Notes under the pieces: generated by a model
What the model was told of the DNA's origin: nothing
The model's input: the letters and a program-made list of their open reading frames with translations, nothing else
Database searches by the model: none
Translations under genes and position numbers: made by a program
NCBI GenBank assembly: GCA_026015225.1
Contig: JAOZGV010000051.1
Span: forward strand, 1-11,202
Reading direction: 5' to 3'
From: Candidatus Bathyarchaeota archaeon
Lineage (GTDB): Archaea; Thermoproteota; Bathyarchaeia; 40CM-2-53-6; RBG-13-38-9
Length of the DNA stretch: 11,202 nt
Shown here: one piece after another, positions 1-7,165 of the stretch
How the letters are laid out: each line of letters starts with the position of its first letter
How positions within the stretch are numbered: position 1 is the first letter of the stretch

Positions 1-1
1 C

Positions 2-1180
2 GTCAGATCTAAAGGTGATAAATCGGTTATTAGTTACATTGAAAAATATGACAAAATAAAATTAGACAAAAGTAAATTAAAAGTGAAGAAACAGGAAATT
101 TTAGATGCTTATACTAAGATAAGCAAGGATCAATTACATGCTTTTAAAATAGCAATCAAAAACATTCATAATTTTCATAAGATTCAAAAAGATAGGTTGG
201 ATTATGAAGAGCAAATCAATACCTCGCTTTTGGGGCAAAAAGCAACACCGATAAATTCAGTAGGCATATACGCGCCTAGTGGTCGAAATCCATACCCTTC
301 CTCTGTACTCATGTGTGCTGTCCCAGCGAAGGTGGCTGACGTTAAAAAAATAATTCTTTGTACCCCACCAATAGAAGAAGCTAAAGTTGAACCGACAATC
401 TTGGTTGCCGCAGATTTAAGCGGCGTCGATGAAATTTATAGGGTAGGAGGAGCACAAGCTATTGCCGCAATGGCTTATGGAACTGAAACTATACCCTCTG
501 TTAATAAAATTGTAGGTCCTGGAAATATTTATGTGACAACTGCTAAATTACTTGTTAGTAGAGATGTTGCTATAGATCTCCCTGCAGGCCCCTCAGAATT
601 GTTAATCATAGCTGATAGCAAGGCAAATACCAAGTTCATAACTTCAGATATGCTTGCTCAAGCTGAACATGATCCTAATTCTATCGTTGTCCTTATAACT
701 ACTTCAAAAAAAATTTCTGAGGCAGTGTTGACTGAGATTGAGAATCAAAAAAAGACTCTTTCGCGGAAGGAAATCCTGGAAAGTGCAATAGATAAAAACG
801 GTTTCATCGTCTTAGTAAACGATATAAATGATGCGATAGATGTTGCAAATGAATTTGCACCCGAACATCTTGAAATATTTACTAAAAAACCAATGAATTT
901 GCTTAATAGAATCAAAAATGCTGGAGCTATATTCTTAGGTGAATATTCACCAGTAGCCTTAGGGGATTATACGATTGGAACAAATCATGTTCTACCAACA
1001 GGGGGATGGGCGAAAATATATTCTGGGCTTTCAACAAGAGATTTTATGAAAACTATAAGTTACATATATTGCTCATTAAAACACTTCAACAAGATTGCTG
1101 AAGCTACGATCTCTTTGGCTAAATTGGAAGGTCTTGATGGACACGTAGAGTCTATAAGGGTTAGGAGGAAAACAAAATAA
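2..1180 (+). CDS. hisD: Histidinol dehydrogenase, 5'-truncated by the window edge
   Basis: HisD catalyses the last two steps of histidine synthesis, the NAD-dependent oxidation of histidinol to histidine through histidinal. The frame is open from nt 2, giving 392 visible residues against a usual 420-435, so the N-terminus lies outside the window. A GTG at nt 83 is not the start, because the residues before it (RSKGDKSVISYIEKYD) match the conserved HisD N-terminal region. Motifs seen are YAPSGRNPYPSS in the nucleotide-binding part, GPGNIYVTTAK and DLPAGPSELL. Zinc ligands known from E. coli HisD are all present: Gln at nt 659 and His at 668 (QAEH), Asp at 965 (GDY), His at 1142 near the C-terminus. 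The catalytic Glu-His pair is at 863-868 (PEHLEI). The stop TAA shares its last A with the hisC ATG, which suggests translational coupling. Function is very likely. Confidence 0.96.
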   Translation, partial: VRSKGDKSVISYIEKYDKIKLDKSKLKVKKQEILDAYTKISKDQLHAFKIAIKNIHNFHKIQKDRLDYEEQINTSLLGQKATPINSVGIYAPSGRNPYPSSVLMCAVPAKVADVKKIILCTPPIEEAKVEPTILVAADLSGVDEIYRVGGAQAIAAMAYGTETIPSVNKIVGPGNIYVTTAKLLVSRDVAIDLPAGPSELLIIADSKANTKFITSDMLAQAEHDPNSIVVLITTSKKISEAVLTEIENQKKTLSRKEILESAIDKNGFIVLVNDINDAIDVANEFAPEHLEIFTKKPMNLLNRIKNAGAIFLGEYSPVALGDYTIGTNHVLPTGGWAKIYSGLSTRDFMKTISYIYCSLKHFNKIAEATISLAKLEGLDGHVESIRVRRKTK

Positions 1181-2280
1181 TGAAGATTGAAAAATTCGTT
1201 CCAAAACACATTCTTGATATAACTCCTTATAGTTTAGATGCTGATTTTCCTAAGAATCTTTCAAAAAAATACACAAGATTGAGTCTTAACGAAAATTTAA
1301 TCGTGGAGCGCGATTTTATTCTTAATCTTATATCGAGTTCCTTGAATGAGATCGATCCCAGACTTTATCCAGAACCTCATGGAAAAATAGCAGTGAGAGC
1401 CATTTCAAAATTCCTCAATATAGATGAATCAAATATATTTATCGGCAATGGATTAGATGATGTTTTGGAAAGGATCTCTAGAGTCTTCATAACTACTGGA
1501 ACAAAAGTAGCAATAATTGAGCCAACTTTTGCGATATACTCATACTATATTGAACTTTGTAATGGGGTAAAAGTTCCAATAATGCTTAAGGATAATTTTG
1601 AATTAGACATAGATAGAACTCTCAAAGTATGTGAAAATGGAGTAAAGCTTTTGTTTTTATGCTCTCCTAACAGTCCTACTGGAAATCAATTTGATGAGAA
1701 AGATGTAAACGAAATACTATCCAAATTTAATGGCATTACTATAATAGATGAAACTTACTCGGATTTTGGAAGATACTCAGTCTGCAAATGGTTGGATGAC
1801 TTTGAAAATTTGATAGTATTAAAATCATTCTCAAAAGCTTACGGTCTTGCTGGTGTTAGAATAGGATATATGTTGGCTAATAAAAATATCGTTGATATTA
1901 TGAAGAAATCAGTTCATCCCTTTAATGTGAACTCAATATCTCAAAGAGTTGTCGAAACAGTTCTTGAAAAATACAAATATTTCAAGGAGAATATTGATTA
2001 CTTGAAGACAGAAAGAGAACGTTTAAAAAAAGATTTACAAGGAATTAGTGGAGTCACTGTTTATCCTTCTGATACTAACTTTATACTATTTAGAGTGGAT
2101 AAAAGAATTACTTCACTAGAGCTACAGTCTAAATTAAAAGATATGGGAATGATAATCAAAGATAGAGGAACTCTCCCATTGCTGGAAAATTGTTTGAGAA
2201 TGACTATAGGTACTAAAGCTATGAATAGCAATCTTATTAATGCTCTAAAAACAATCTTAGAGATTAATGGGAAAATCTAA
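1180..2280 (+). CDS. hisC: Histidinol-phosphate aminotransferase
   Basis: A PLP-dependent fold-type I aminotransferase of 366 residues, the usual size for HisC. It moves the amino group of glutamate to imidazole acetol phosphate, giving histidinol phosphate. Visible motifs are NGLDD near residue 90 (cofactor phosphate region), SPNSPTGN (usually SPNNPTG), DETYSDFG, and the PLP-binding lysine Lys219 in SFSKAYGLAG followed by RIGY. A C-terminal Arg in LRMTIG fits the substrate carboxylate-binding site. The ATG at 1180 overlaps the hisD stop by one base (TAATG). An AGGAGG ribosome binding site at 1163-1168, inside the hisD end, supports this start. Position between hisD and hisB separates it from other family I aminotransferases. 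After its stop there is a 116-nt gap, the only sizeable one in the cluster. Confidence 0.95.
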   Translation: MKIEKFVPKHILDITPYSLDADFPKNLSKKYTRLSLNENLIVERDFILNLISSSLNEIDPRLYPEPHGKIAVRAISKFLNIDESNIFIGNGLDDVLERISRVFITTGTKVAIIEPTFAIYSYYIELCNGVKVPIMLKDNFELDIDRTLKVCENGVKLLFLCSPNSPTGNQFDEKDVNEILSKFNGITIIDETYSDFGRYSVCKWLDDFENLIVLKSFSKAYGLAGVRIGYMLANKNIVDIMKKSVHPFNVNSISQRVVETVLEKYKYFKENIDYLKTERERLKKDLQGISGVTVYPSDTNFILFRVDKRITSLELQSKLKDMGMIIKDRGTLPLLENCLRMTIGTKAMNSNLINALKTILEINGKI

Positions 2281-2396
2281 GAACACTCAATTTAAACAAA
2301 ATTAAGATATTAAAGATAAGAAATATGGATTTTTAAACTCAATATCATGCATATAATGATGTTCTGAATATAATGATTTCTTAAAAGGGGATTCTC
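2281..2396 (+). promoter_or_regulatory. hisC-hisB intergenic region, possible internal promoter
   Basis: This 116-nt AT-rich gap holds no credible small gene, since its ATG frames close after a few codons. It contains two copies of ATATAATGAT (2351-2360 and 2368-2377) and a GGGG-containing ribosome binding site (AAAAGGGG, 2383-2390) six bases before the TTG of hisB. The first repeat sits about 40 nt upstream of the start. A TATA box there would give a short leader that still holds the ribosome binding site. I infer an internal promoter that would let hisBHAF-IE be expressed separately from hisDC. A processing site or a plain spacer is also possible. Confidence 0.4.
2351..2377. repeat. 10-bp direct repeat upstream of hisB
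   Basis: Two exact copies of ATATAATGAT, at 2351-2360 and 2368-2377, are offset by 17 bp. They could be a regulator binding site or tandem TATA-like elements. The AT-rich background makes chance possible, but an exact 10-mer in tandem just before a gene start is worth noting. Confidence 0.5.
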
Positions 2397-2972
2397 TTGA
2401 GAATTAGTGAAGTAAAAAGGGAAACTCTCGAAGTTTCAATCAAAGTAAAATTAAATATCGATGGAAATGGTTTTTATAAAATAGAGACGGGAAATAAATT
2501 CCTAAATCATGTTCTATCGACTATTGCAAAACACTCTTTGTTCGATTTGGAAATAACTGCAACAGGAGATCTCAAGCATCATGTGGCGGAGGATGTAGCA
2601 TTAACTTTAGGTGAAGCCCTACTTAAGGCACTTGGGGATAAACAGAGAATAAAAAGATTTGGATCAAATTATGTAGTTATGGACGACTCTCTTGCCAGGG
2701 CTGTTGTAGATCTTGGAGGAAGACCCCACTCTCAAATTAATATTCCTTTGAAGGGAAGTGAAGTTGAAGATCTTTGTATTGAGGATATCTTTCATTTTTT
2801 CGAATCGATGGCCCAAGCATCAAAATCAAATATCCATTTGGATGTATTATATGGTACCAATGATCATCACAAAGTTGAAGCGGTTTCTAAAGCATTAGCC
2901 TTAACTTTAAGGGAAGCTTGTTCAATCGATCCTAGGATAAATTCTATCCCTAGTGCCAAGGGGGTAATTTAA
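2397..2972 (+). CDS. hisB: Imidazoleglycerol-phosphate dehydratase
   Basis: Monofunctional HisB of 191 residues, the normal size for proteins lacking the HisN phosphatase domain. It dehydrates imidazole glycerol phosphate to imidazole acetol phosphate using manganese. Two metal-binding repeats are seen, the first with HHVAED and the second with NDHHKVEA. FLNHVL and AKHSLFDL stand where FLDHML and ARHGGFDL are usual. RFGSNYVVMDD, GGRPH and the C-terminal IPSAKGV match the family's substrate-binding parts. The first repeat is odd: the usual stretch between GDL and HH (often HIDD) is reduced to a single Lys, and FLDHM reads FLNHV. The start is TTG, supported by AAAAGGGG just upstream and by a stop codon (TAA, 2382-2384) in frame before it. 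hisH follows after 6 nt. Confidence 0.94.
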   Translation: MRISEVKRETLEVSIKVKLNIDGNGFYKIETGNKFLNHVLSTIAKHSLFDLEITATGDLKHHVAEDVALTLGEALLKALGDKQRIKRFGSNYVVMDDSLARAVVDLGGRPHSQINIPLKGSEVEDLCIEDIFHFFESMAQASKSNIHLDVLYGTNDHHKVEAVSKALALTLREACSIDPRINSIPSAKGVI

Positions 2973-2978
2973 AGGTTT

Positions 2979-3587
2979 ATGCCAAAAATCCTTCTAATAA
3001 ATTATGGAGTAGGAAATCTAAGGAGTGGAAAGAAAGGGCTCGAAAAAGCTGGCGCTGACGTTGAGATTGTTAATGGTAAAATACCTCTCACTGAAGGGGA
3101 TGCCATTGTTCTGCCTGGAGTTGGAGCTTTTGCTGAAGCTATTAGGAACATCTCCTCGCAAGCTCAAAATATAAAAGATATAGTGAATTCTGGTAGCCCC
3201 ATCTTGGGCATATGCTTAGGCTTGCAGCTTTTGTTCGATAAAAGCTATGAGGGGGGTATTACAAATGGGCTGGGAATTATGCCCGGTGATGTTGTAAAAA
3301 TAAATGCTAAAGTTAAACTACCTCACATAGGATGGAATACTATCAGAATATTGCGAACTAACTCCCTTCTCGAAAACGTTAAGGATAATTCTTATATGTA
3401 TTTTGTTCACTCTTACTTTGCGAAACCTACAACTTCTGAATTCATCATCTCATCAACAGAGTATGGAGAAGATTTTCCATCAGTAATTGCTCATAAAAAT
3501 ATTTTTGCAACACAGTTCCATCCAGAAAAGAGTGGGAAAATAGGATTAAAAATTCTAAAAAATTTTGTAAATATAGTAAAAAGGTAG
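2979..3587 (+). CDS. hisH: Imidazole glycerol phosphate synthase, glutamine amidotransferase subunit
   Basis: A class I glutamine amidotransferase of 202 residues. It hydrolyses glutamine and feeds ammonia through HisF for formation of imidazole glycerol phosphate and AICAR. The catalytic triad is visible: Cys79 in GICLGLQLLF, His181 and Glu183 in FHPEKS. The N-terminal INYGVGNLRS and the PGVGAF oxyanion-region motif are typical. VHSYF also matches HisH rather than other amidotransferases. It starts with ATG 6 nt after hisB, and hisA follows 10 nt after its stop. Its partner HisF is encoded two genes downstream, with hisA in between, a common his arrangement. Confidence 0.96.
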   Translation: MPKILLINYGVGNLRSGKKGLEKAGADVEIVNGKIPLTEGDAIVLPGVGAFAEAIRNISSQAQNIKDIVNSGSPILGICLGLQLLFDKSYEGGITNGLGIMPGDVVKINAKVKLPHIGWNTIRILRTNSLLENVKDNSYMYFVHSYFAKPTTSEFIISSTEYGEDFPSVIAHKNIFATQFHPEKSGKIGLKILKNFVNIVKR

Positions 3588-3597
3588 AATATGAGAG

Positions 3598-4305
3598 ATG
3601 TTGATAATACCTGCAGTAGATCTCATGGGAGGAAAGTGTGTAAGGCTTATTCAAGGAGATCCAAATAAAAGTAAAGTATATTATGATAATCCAATGGATG
3701 CAGCCAAATTATTCGTCGAGCAAGGAGCAAGTATGATTCATGTTGTAGATCTGGATGCAGCGATGATGAGAGGCGAAAATTTCAAAGTTATCGAGAAAAT
3801 AATAAAAAACGTTCCAATAGATATTCAAGTAGCTGGTGGTATCAGAAGTTTAAAAAGAATTAAAACTATGCTTGAAATTGGAGCTTATAGAGTCGTTCTT
3901 GGAACTGTTTGTATAAAAAATCCAAACATCGTAAAAGAAGCTTCAAAGAAATTTGGTCCTTCAAAAGTGATGGCTGCAATTGACCTTAAAGAAGGCGTTC
4001 CAGCATACTATGGTTGGAAAGAAAAATCCTCTGTTAATTATATTGAGCTTGCTCTTAATTTAGAACAAGCTGGTGTAGGAGGACTAATTTTGACTTGCGT
4101 CGACGTTGACGGAACATTAAGTGGGGTATCAATTAATGATGTAGCTAATCTAAAAAATATAGTCAGTGTACCAATTATAGCCTCGGGTGGCATAAGTTCA
4201 GTCGAAGATATTAGAAAATTAGCAAGACTGAATGTTGAAGGTATTATTATTGGAAAAGCAATTTATGAAGGAAAGTTGAATTTGCAAAAGGCGTTAAGAT
4301 TCTAA
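3598..4305 (+). CDS. hisA: ProFAR isomerase (phosphoribosylformimino-AICAR ribotide isomerase)
   Basis: A TIM-barrel isomerase of 235 residues. It carries out an Amadori rearrangement of ProFAR to PRFAR, the substrate of HisF-HisH. The catalytic pair of acids is present: Asp8 (IPAVDL) and Asp129 (AAIDLKEG). Half-barrel phosphate-binding motifs are AGGIRS and ASGGISS. The lysine-glycine segment GGKCVRLIQGD near the N-terminus is standard. The start is the ATG at 3598. A nearer ATG at 3591 is out of frame. Ribosome binding is unclear, with AAGGTAG overlapping the hisH stop as the best candidate. The gene ends TAATG, overlapping hisF by one base. PriA-type dual function (HisA and TrpF) cannot be excluded from sequence, but no tryptophan gene is nearby. 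Confidence 0.95.
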   Translation: MLIIPAVDLMGGKCVRLIQGDPNKSKVYYDNPMDAAKLFVEQGASMIHVVDLDAAMMRGENFKVIEKIIKNVPIDIQVAGGIRSLKRIKTMLEIGAYRVVLGTVCIKNPNIVKEASKKFGPSKVMAAIDLKEGVPAYYGWKEKSSVNYIELALNLEQAGVGGLILTCVDVDGTLSGVSINDVANLKNIVSVPIIASGGISSVEDIRKLARLNVEGIIIGKAIYEGKLNLQKALRF

Positions 4306-5114
4306 TGCTTTCTAAGAGAATCATTCCATGCTTGGATATTAAGGACGGAAGGGTTGTTAAAGGTATACGATTCAAAAATCTAATGGAAGAGGGAGATCCG
4401 CGTGAATTAGCGAGTATCTACGATGAACAAGGTGCTGATGAAGTTGTATTCTTGGATATTACTGCATCATTCGAGAAAAGGAAAATATTGCTCGAAGTAG
4501 TCAAAAGGACCGCAGACTCTTTATTCATACCTTTTACGGTTGGTGGTGGTTTTATAAATCTAGATGGAATCAGGGAAGTTCTAGCATCAGGCGCTGATAA
4601 AATTTCAATAAATACTGGTGCCGTTAGGACCCCATCCTTAGTTAAGGAATCTTCAGACATCTTTGGAAGGCAATGTATAGTTGTTGCTATTGATACAAAA
4701 AGAGTATATTTTTCAGATAAACCTTCAAAAGATAAAAGAGAATTAACTACCGATCAAGGCAAATGCTGGTGGGAAGTATACGTCGAAGGAGGGAGGGTAC
4801 CAACTGGGATGGATGCCATTTCATGGGCAATAGAAGTAGAAAAATTGGGTGCCGGAGAGATATTACTTACTAGCATGGATTTTGATGGAACCCAAAATGG
4901 ATATGATATCCCATTGACTAAAGCAATAAGTGAGTCTACGAACATCCCAATAATTGCAAGCGGCGGAGCTGGCAACCCAGAGCATATTTTTCAAGTATTT
5001 GATGAAGGAAATGCCGATGCTGCTCTTGCCGCTTCAATATTTCACAGATCTATATATGATGTATCAGAAGTGAAAAAATATCTAAAGAAAAAAGGATTAA
5101 GTATAAGATTATAA
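4305..5114 (+). CDS. hisF: Imidazole glycerol phosphate synthase, cyclase subunit
   Basis: A TIM-barrel cyclase of 269 residues. It takes PRFAR and HisH-derived ammonia to form imidazole glycerol phosphate plus AICAR, the latter returning to purine synthesis. The catalytic acids Asp11 (IPCLDI) and Asp130 (VAIDTKR) are present. TVGGGF, SINTGAV and ASGGAGN match the phosphate-binding loops. LTSMDFDGTQNGYD and HRSIYD lie in the second half-barrel. It is somewhat longer than the roughly 250 residues of Thermotoga HisF. The extra length is a charged loop right after Asp130 (YFSDKPSKDKRELTTDQGKC), of a kind seen in other archaeal HisF proteins. It overlaps hisA by one base, so the two related barrels are probably translationally coupled. 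Confidence 0.96.
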   Translation: MLSKRIIPCLDIKDGRVVKGIRFKNLMEEGDPRELASIYDEQGADEVVFLDITASFEKRKILLEVVKRTADSLFIPFTVGGGFINLDGIREVLASGADKISINTGAVRTPSLVKESSDIFGRQCIVVAIDTKRVYFSDKPSKDKRELTTDQGKCWWEVYVEGGRVPTGMDAISWAIEVEKLGAGEILLTSMDFDGTQNGYDIPLTKAISESTNIPIIASGGAGNPEHIFQVFDEGNADAALAASIFHRSIYDVSEVKKYLKKKGLSIRL

Positions 5115-5130
5115 CCTCAAAGGAAAGTGT

Positions 5131-5814
5131 TTGATATTGGTGTTGAATCTAAGTCGTGAACAAATTGAAAATTTTATTTCTAAAATTGACTTTAAGAAGG
5201 GAAATGGTTTAGTACCTGCAATAATTCAGGACGAGAGTACCGAGGAAGTATTGATGCAAGCATATATGAACGAGGAAACTCTAAGACTTACTCTTAAAAC
5301 TGGCAAAACGCATTTTTGGAGCAGAACAAGAAAAAAAGTCTGGCTAAAAGGCGAAGAATCAGGTCATCACTCATTAGTTCAGAATGCAATCACAGATTGT
5401 GATGACGATGCTTTAGTTTTCAAAGTTCAGCAAATAGGACCTATATGCCATACCGGGAAAAAGAGTTGTTTTCATAACCCTGTCACAAAAATTGAGGAGA
5501 AAGTACCTAATGCTAGAATTCTTGAAAGAATATACGAGTTAATAAAAGAAAGAAGAGATGGTAGCTATGAAAAATCTTACGTTAAGGGATTGATCAAGAA
5601 GGGAGAAAGTGCCATACTTGATAAAATAGGTGAAGAAGCAGCGGAACTGATGCTTGCCACAAAAGAGGAACCTGAGTCACGAGTAATCTCAGAAGCAGCT
5701 GATTTAATATTCCATATCATGATTGTGTTAGCTTCAAAGAAAATCGAGTTAAAAGAAATATTCAAAGAATTTGATGAACGGCATAAAGCCAAAACTGTTT
5801 CTAAAAAAGAATAG
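5131..5814 (+). CDS. hisIE: Bifunctional phosphoribosyl-AMP cyclohydrolase / phosphoribosyl-ATP pyrophosphohydrolase
   Basis: A two-domain protein of 227 residues for steps two and three of the pathway. The N-terminal HisI domain (about residues 20-120) hydrolyses the purine ring of PR-AMP. It has HFWSRTRKKVWLKGE, the Asp triplet Asp89/91/93 (DCDDD) for magnesium, and the zinc cysteines Cys90, Cys106 and Cys113 (CHTGKKSC). The C-terminal HisE domain (about 127-227) is a helical MazG-like pyrophosphohydrolase. It has LERIYELIKERR, KIGEEAAELM (ExxE metal motif) and EAADLIFH. The start TTG at 5131 has AAAGGAAAG about 6-11 nt upstream and is 16 nt from hisF. HisI and HisE are separate proteins in many archaea, so the fusion is mildly unusual. 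It is the last gene of the cluster and converges on the next gene 5 nt away. Confidence 0.95.
   Translation: MILVLNLSREQIENFISKIDFKKGNGLVPAIIQDESTEEVLMQAYMNEETLRLTLKTGKTHFWSRTRKKVWLKGEESGHHSLVQNAITDCDDDALVFKVQQIGPICHTGKKSCFHNPVTKIEEKVPNARILERIYELIKERRDGSYEKSYVKGLIKKGESAILDKIGEEAAELMLATKEEPESRVISEAADLIFHIMIVLASKKIELKEIFKEFDERHKAKTVSKKE
5803..5808 (-). terminator. Possible oligo-T terminator for the minus-strand dehydrogenase
   Basis: Six A residues on the + strand read as T6 on the minus strand, starting 12 nt past the stop of the dehydrogenase and lying inside the end of hisIE. Archaeal RNA polymerase terminates at T-rich tracts without needing a hairpin. T6 is short and common in AT-rich DNA, so this is tentative. 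Confidence 0.3.
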
Positions 5815-5819
5815 GTAAA

Positions 5820-6956
5820 TCACTTTCTAATACTGCGTTCAATTTTTTCACCAATATAGTTGGCAACTTCCAAAGTTGTATTATTTCCTCCCATATCGTA
5901 AGTTCTAACCTTTCCTTCTTTTATTACAGCTGCAACAGACTCTTCAACGAGCGTTGCACATTCTTCTTCTCCAAGATATTCGAGTAACATTTTAACTGAA
6001 AGTATCATCGCGATCGGATTGACTTTATATTGACCAGCATATTTTGGAGCAGAGCCATGCGTTGGTTCAAAAACTGCATGTCTATCTCCCATATTTCCTG
6101 AGGAGGCAAAACCCAAACCACCTATCAGCTGAGCGCAGAGATCAGATATAATGTCACCAAACATATTTTCAGCCACTAGAACAGAATACTCTAAAGGATT
6201 CTTTAGAAGCCACATACACATTGCATCTATATTTCTCTCCCAAAGTTTAATGTTAGGATACCTTATGGCAATATTTCTGGCCATTCTGATCATTAATCCT
6301 CCGGTCTCTCTGAGAATGTTAGGTTTTTCTATGACTGTAACACTTTCATAGTCTTTCTTTTTTGCATATTCAAACGCTTCTGTTAAGATTAGTTTGCAAG
6401 CCCTTTTAGTCATAATTCTAGTAGATATGGCCATATCTTCTGGTTTAATTTCAGAGAATCTTTTCATGTTTGAATTATATCTTAATAGGCATTCCATGAC
6501 CTCGGTAGGAATAGGATGAAATTCTACACCTGAATATAGGCCTTCTGTATTCTCTCTAAATACGACTATGTCTATTCTATCTTTATAATTTAGCGGGTTT
6601 CCTACATAACTCTTACATGGTCTAATATTAGTTCTAAGATTCAACTCTTGACGCAACTTAACAATTGGACTATAATATGTATAGCCCCTGCCTTTGAGCC
6701 TCTTATTTAACTCTCTCTCTGCTTCATCATTAGGTTTCGAAGTAATTGCCCCGAGTAAGCAAGCATCAGTTTTTTTAATCAATTCCATGGTTCTAGCTGG
6801 TAATGGATTTCCTTCTTCTTTCCAAAAGATCCATCCAATATCTCCTTTTATCAATTCTGCATCGAGTTGTATGGAATCAAGAATTACTTCAGCAGCATCC
6901 ATCACATCTTTTCCTATTCCATCTCCAGGAAGCATAGCAATTTTATATTTAGTCAT
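5820..6956 (-). CDS. Isocitrate/isopropylmalate/homoisocitrate dehydrogenase family protein
   Basis: An oxidative decarboxylase of 378 residues acting on a malate-type 2-hydroxy acid with NAD(P) and a divalent metal. The N-terminal LPGDGIGK is typical. Against E. coli isocitrate dehydrogenase the key residues align well: Arg102, Arg112 and Arg134 (substrate), Tyr141 in ENTEGLYSG and Lys211 (catalysis), Asp244, Asp268 and Asp272 (metal). Lys305-Tyr306 in HGSAPKYAG match the Lys344-Tyr345 pair that favours NADP, but the later Arg395 position is Gly. The specificity loop reads YSPIVKLRQEL. The Ser of isocitrate enzymes is kept while their Asn115 is Ile98, and SPIV resembles homoisocitrate dehydrogenases and unassigned archaeal members. 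The substrate is therefore uncertain: homoisocitrate, isopropylmalate or isocitrate. The ATG start has a TATA-like element about 40 nt upstream. It runs opposite to the his cluster, so it is a separate transcription unit. Confidence 0.9.
   Translation of the reverse strand: MTKYKIAMLPGDGIGKDVMDAAEVILDSIQLDAELIKGDIGWIFWKEEGNPLPARTMELIKKTDACLLGAITSKPNDEAERELNKRLKGRGYTYYSPIVKLRQELNLRTNIRPCKSYVGNPLNYKDRIDIVVFRENTEGLYSGVEFHPIPTEVMECLLRYNSNMKRFSEIKPEDMAISTRIMTKRACKLILTEAFEYAKKKDYESVTVIEKPNILRETGGLMIRMARNIAIRYPNIKLWERNIDAMCMWLLKNPLEYSVLVAENMFGDIISDLCAQLIGGLGFASSGNMGDRHAVFEPTHGSAPKYAGQYKVNPIAMILSVKMLLEYLGEEECATLVEESVAAVIKEGKVRTYDMGGNNTTLEVANYIGEKIERSIRK
5843..5848 (+). terminator. Possible oligo-T terminator for the his cluster
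   Basis: T6 lies 29 nt past the hisIE stop, inside the 3' end of the opposing dehydrogenase gene. With only 5 nt between the two stops, any terminator must lie within the neighbouring coding sequence. Weak evidence on its own. Confidence 0.3.
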
Positions 6957-7165
6957 GAACTTAATAGCTCCAATATTTCAGAAAGAATTCTGTTCTTATA
7001 AAGAATGAAAAAAGACATTTTTTATTAAATATTTACGCTCACTCATGTCAATGAATTTTAAAGTTTGTTCTCCTAATTTTTTTAATAAACTTCATCTTTA
7101 ACTGATATTAGAATTAATCATAATTATTCACATTCGGGTATTAATTTATGAGAGATGACTTTTGA
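6957..7165. promoter_or_regulatory. Divergent intergenic region between the dehydrogenase and acyl-CoA synthetase genes
   Basis: This 209-nt AT-rich region lies between two genes read outward, so it should carry both promoters. I see no convincing gene in it. A TATA-like element for the minus-strand gene is listed separately. For the plus-strand gene no TATA box stands out. The AT-rich stretch near 7112-7128 is the best-placed candidate, and GAGATGA at 7152-7158 can serve as ribosome binding site. An imperfect inverted repeat (AAGTTTGTT at 7061-7069, AATAAACTT at 7084-7092) flanks a T7 tract and could be an operator or a chance AT-rich pairing. Confidence 0.5.
6995..7003 (-). promoter_or_regulatory. 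TATA-like element for the minus-strand dehydrogenase
   Basis: The minus strand reads CTTTATAAG, close to the archaeal TATA consensus, centred about 43 nt before the ATG at 6956. With the usual 22-27 nt spacing, transcription would begin near 6972-6977, leaving a leader of roughly 15-20 nt. The element is itself palindromic, so orientation is assigned only from gene position. No clear purine-rich BRE is seen. Confidence 0.4.

Noticed and set aside
83..85. GTG as the start of hisD
   Set aside because: The frame is open from nt 2, and the residues before the GTG match the conserved HisD N-terminal region. The true start lies upstream of the window.
3591..3600. ATGAGAGATG, also present at 7148-7157 before the acyl-CoA synthetase gene, as a shared regulatory motif
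   Set aside because: At 3591 it includes the hisA start codon itself, while at 7148 it lies further upstream and only supplies a ribosome binding site. The different placement argues for coincidence.
3445..3654. Minus-strand open frame across the hisH-hisA junction
   Set aside because: It lies opposite two clear his genes, has no recognisable protein features and is explained by the AT-rich coding strand.
4418..4975. Two minus-strand open frames inside hisF
   Set aside because: Both are antisense shadows of a highly conserved gene, rich in Ser and Pro from reverse-frame reading.
5577..5792. Minus-strand open frame inside hisIE
   Set aside because: Shadow of the HisE domain with no independent support.
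6151..7008. Plus-strand open frames over the minus-strand dehydrogenase
   Set aside because: They are antisense to a gene with all family residues conserved. The second one only extends into the promoter region by chance.
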